From assembly GCA_964653235.1 (NCBI GenBank), contig CAZZCP010000003.1, positions 17,435 through 81,434 of the forward strand: a DNA stretch of 64,000 bases. The letters are read 5' to 3'. Position numbers and translations under genes: made by a program. Positions 61,897 to 64,000 of this stretch are shown one piece after another (within the stretch, counting starts at the first letter, position 1; the number at the start of each line of letters is the position of its first letter). The notes beneath the pieces were generated by a model, which searched no databases, had not been told where the DNA came from, and was given only the letters and a program-made list of their open reading frames with translations. The DNA comes from CAZZCP01 sp964653235. GTDB lineage: Bacteria; Bdellovibrionota; Bdellovibrionia; Bdellovibrionales; UBA840.

Positions 61897-62544
61897 TTGA
61901 AAAAAAGCCTGCTTGTTTCTAGTCTTAGTCTTTTCTTTTTGCTCGCAATTGCTTATGGCGTCTACGCTATTCTTGTAGATGAATCTTCAAACTCCCAAGA
62001 GCCGTCTGATCTGGTTGGAGTGCAAGAGCAAGGGCTGAGCCAAAATTTGCTTGCAAACCAGAGTCAAAGAAAGAGTGAAAAAAGAGGCTATGTGATTTAT
62101 TCTGACTCAAGCATCGAGTTTGAGGTCTCAGATCAATGGACTTTGCATCAGAAACCTCACCCCCTAGGCCTTCTGCAGGTAGAAGAGCTAGATGTAGACC
62201 GAAGACAAAAAATCTTTATTCGTGCTTTTAGCTCAAAGATTGATCCCAATGAGACTCACGAGCAGGTTCACGCCAAGACCTTTAGTATTATTTCTTCTGG
62301 CATAGAGATAAAAAACTTAAAAACAAAAACAGATTCGCCGCCAAAGAAAAATATCAATGCTACAGACTGGCTTTATACCACAGGCTCAGCCAATTTTGGT
62401 GGACGTTATGCCATTTTTCATCAACTGTCGGCTCTAAAGAATCAAAACTACTCAACGCTTGTGATCTATGTATTTGACCAAAAATATGCAACTCAAGATG
62501 AACCTTTGAATTCTATTTTAAACTCTATAAAAATACTGCAGTGA
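61897..62544 (+). CDS. Membrane-anchored or secreted protein, unknown
   Basis: 215 residues starting at a TTG (61897); a TAA just upstream leaves no earlier start. The N-terminal KKSLLVSSLSLFFLLAIAYG is a signal-anchor. The mature domain is a mixed beta sequence, for example YVIYSDSSIEFEVSDQWTLH and RYAIFHQLSALKNQNYSTLV, resembling lipoprotein-type substrate or surface domains, but I do not recognise the family. The stop overlaps the GTG of the DUF429-like gene by 4 bp, so the two are coupled. Confidence 0.7.
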   Translation: MKKSLLVSSLSLFFLLAIAYGVYAILVDESSNSQEPSDLVGVQEQGLSQNLLANQSQRKSEKRGYVIYSDSSIEFEVSDQWTLHQKPHPLGLLQVEELDVDRRQKIFIRAFSSKIDPNETHEQVHAKTFSIISSGIEIKNLKTKTDSPPKKNINATDWLYTTGSANFGGRYAIFHQLSALKNQNYSTLVIYVFDQKYATQDEPLNSILNSIKILQ

Positions 62545-63293
62545 AGTTTTATCTAGGCATCGATCAAACCGGGGCGATTCGAACAGATGGCTCGCCCAAA
62601 GCGCTACCTGCATGTTTGCTCGAGGCAGAGTCAAAAAGTATTTGGACGGGTGATGATAAACCACTCTATCTAGAGTCATTTTCGTTGCAAGCAATTCAAG
62701 AACTCTTTGCAAATCTTTTTTTACCATTAGAAAATTTGAATGTTTTGGTTGATTGTGTTTTTGGTATTGCATCTGAAATACAATATGATTTTTTAGATGC
62801 CCTCAATGAGGCATCATTGCATCCAGCTTATGGTAAGCGTGCCGCGCAAAGTTTTTTTGCTCGCTACCACTCCAGTGCTACTTCCTATCCCCGGCGAGAA
62901 GTCGAAGTGCTTTGCAATGCAAATTCTTTGTTTCAAATCTATCCGGCACAAAAAAATATCCAAACGGGGAGCTATAGAATTTGGAAACAACTAGCTCAGC
63001 AAAGAGAGCACTTTGCCATACTCCCTTTTGAAGAGCCTGGTGATCGTATTGCGGTTTACGAGTGCTACCCCAGTTACTATTGGAAGTCTCTTTTGGGAGA
63101 AGGCACACGCAGACCTGATCATTTGAGTCGGCATATTCAAGATTTTCAGATTCAGCCCCAAACATGGGATTTTTCAAACTACCCAGATCATGCAGATGCT
63201 CTATTAAATGCTCTTGCTGGTTATCAGTACCTGTATCTAGAGAATTGGCAGATGCCATCACATGCTGAGGGCTGGATTTTAGGTGTTCGCTAA
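62541..63293 (+). CDS. DUF429-like protein (RNase H-like fold)
   Basis: 250 residues from a GTG at 62541. KFYLGIDQTGAIRTDG gives the first strand with an Asp, VLVDCVFGIA a second acidic strand, RIAVYECYPSYYWKSLL the characteristic E-x-x-P motif, and NYPDHADALLNALAGYQYL the closing D-x-x-D-A helix. These match DUF429, predicted to have an RNase H-like fold. The family function is unproven. It overlaps the upstream gene by 4 bp. A non-coding stretch and the tmRNA gene follow. Confidence 0.7.
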   Translation: MKFYLGIDQTGAIRTDGSPKALPACLLEAESKSIWTGDDKPLYLESFSLQAIQELFANLFLPLENLNVLVDCVFGIASEIQYDFLDALNEASLHPAYGKRAAQSFFARYHSSATSYPRREVEVLCNANSLFQIYPAQKNIQTGSYRIWKQLAQQREHFAILPFEEPGDRIAVYECYPSYYWKSLLGEGTRRPDHLSRHIQDFQIQPQTWDFSNYPDHADALLNALAGYQYLYLENWQMPSHAEGWILGVR

Positions 63294-63422
63294 GCTGTAC
63301 TCAGAATCGAGAGTTTTCTGTACTGAAAGAGCGGGCGGTGTAGCCTATGCCTTGTTAGAATCGGCTAGTTGTTAAAAAGATTGAATATTTCAAGGCTTTA
63401 TGCAATTTTCGCAAACCTGTGT

Positions 63423-63428
63423 TATACT
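63423..63428 (+). promoter_or_regulatory. Extended -10 promoter of ssrA
   Basis: TGT-TATACT is an extended -10 (TGn) motif, ending 7 bp before the first base of the mature tmRNA. The -35 is weak. Transcription may start almost at the mature 5' end. Confidence 0.5.
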
Positions 63429-63435
63429 GACAAGT

Positions 63436-63783
63436 GGGGGCGACTAGGCTTCGACGTGGGTAGTGAAGCAACAGGAGCATGCAGAGGGCGAGCGACCTCT
63501 TAAAACGTTCACAACTGTAATTGACAACAATTACGCTTTAGCTGCCTAATTAGCTGGTAGCCGATCTACCTTGAGGGGATCCCGCTCTTGGATAGATCGT
63601 CATCTAGGGATCTCGAACCGAAAGTGGATTTCTCCAGCGCCTAGGTTTTAAATTTTCTGGGGGAGCTTATAAGTTAACTTTGTCTTTAGAGGTGCTTATA
63701 AGTCTAAAAAATAAAGACTAAGCATGTAGCGCCTTTTGATGGATCACTTGCGGACCCGGGTTCAATTCCCGGCGCCTCCACCA
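63436..63783 (+). ncRNA. ssrA: Transfer-messenger RNA
   Basis: The 5' end GGGGGCGACTAGGCTTCGAC pairs with the 3' GGCGCCTCC-A-CCA to form the tRNA-like acceptor stem (seven pairs, one G-U). A T arm with CGGGTTCAATTCCCG lies at about 63756-63770 and the encoded CCA at 63781-63783. The tag reading frame around 63515-63550 gives IDNNYALAA followed by TAA, ending in the usual proteolysis signal LAA. Length 348 nt. It rescues stalled ribosomes together with SmpB. The resume codon is taken as GTA or ATT; the first tag residue is therefore uncertain. Confidence 0.97.
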
Positions 63784-63884
63784 TACGGGTCGAAGGCCCG
63801 ACTTTGTAAGGAATCTTTCCGCCAGTATACGGCGAGTACAAACCTGCTGGCTATCGCGAGTTAGTTGAATAGGAGTGACGGAGT

Positions 63885-64000
63885 TTGACGAGAGAACAGT
63901 TGAATGACATCAAAGCAATTTTAGATCGGCTGGAGCGTCAGCTTGTTGAAGAAATCATTGATGCAAAATCTAATAGCAAACCCGTGACGCTGGACCAACA
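63885..64000 (+). CDS. DksA/TraR-family protein (partial, runs off the window end)
   Basis: Only the N-terminal 38 codons are present, from a TTG at 63885 with GGAG upstream. The visible LTREQLNDIKAILDRLERQL and SKPVTLDQ are typical of the coiled-coil arm and the KPVxLDQ segment of TraR/DksA-type C4 zinc-finger proteins that bind RNA polymerase. The zinc finger should lie beyond the window. It is not related to the tmRNA apart from proximity. Confidence 0.75.
   Translation, partial: MTREQLNDIKAILDRLERQLVEEIIDAKSNSKPVTLDQ

Overview
The window looks like a chromosomal contig from a free-living, Gram-negative, moderately AT-rich bacterium of the Bdellovibrionota (Bdellovibrio/Oligoflexia-type) lineage. 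This is inference from gene content: a TIGR02147-type protein, a PhaR-type regulator, the prkA-yeaH-spoVR cassette, many secreted or lipid-anchored proteins of unknown function, and a HemC-HemD fusion. I could not run a taxonomic search. Two runs of N (6736-6745 and 17013-17112) show that it is a scaffolded draft assembly. The first breaks the N-terminal coding region of xseA and the second sits inside a tandem repeat.

Layout. 1-5339 (minus): end-truncated ABC exporter, PBP1A and a secreted coiled-coil protein. 5340-5837: non-coding, with a candidate structured RNA. 5838-12178 (plus): small membrane protein, HUH (IS200/RAYT-like) protein, then a tight cluster xseA-xseB-ispA-tlyA-degenerate patatin lipoprotein-pepP. 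12170-16945: secreted protein and HAD phosphatase (minus), glpD and a trypsin-like lipoprotein protease (plus), and a small unknown (minus). 16961-17289: 122-bp tandem repeat around the second gap. 17412-21743: mreB followed by a sigma-like factor, a membrane anti-sigma-like protein and a histidine kinase. 21837-28541: secreted proteins, stand-alone RadC/MPN protein, LpoB-like and COG3014-like lipoproteins, PhaR-like regulator, pseudopilin-like protein, TPR lipoprotein and LolB-like lipoprotein. 28587-33264: prkA, yeaH-like VWA protein and spoVR, overlapping by single bases. 33261-35605: two lipoproteins (minus). 35709-37659: candidate sRNA and the glnB-glnA operon with a consensus promoter. 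37782-43389 (plus): GGCT-like protein, trmL, secA, zinc-ribbon protein, secreted coiled coil and thioesterase. 43405-49713: a 2102-residue lipoprotein with 14 tandem beta-sandwich repeats. 49846-57892: SmpA/OmlA-like protein (plus), then a minus-strand haem operon hemA-hemCD-hemL-kinase-regulator-hemE-astE-like. 57893-58367: three DnaA-box-like sites. 58368-63293: TIGR02147 protein, two coupled minus genes, a terminator with no obvious gene, an EreA/ChaN-like protein split by a frameshift, a pilin-tail remnant, a membrane-anchored unknown and a DUF429-like protein. 63436-63783: tmRNA (ssrA). 63885-end: start of a DksA/TraR-type protein.

How the parts work together. Envelope growth is a recurring theme: PBP1A, LpoB-like activator, MreB, SecA, LolB-like and SmpA-like lipoproteins. 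Nitrogen assimilation is a compact glnBA unit whose P-II protein lacks the usual uridylylation tyrosine. Haem synthesis by the C5 pathway from glutamyl-tRNA to coproporphyrinogen is nearly complete, except for hemB, and has a two-component system translationally coupled inside it. The least explained elements are the degenerate patatin lipoprotein, the 14-repeat surface lipoprotein, the structured RNA near 5.5 kb, the glnA-adjacent sRNA candidate and the terminator-ended segment near 60.7 kb.
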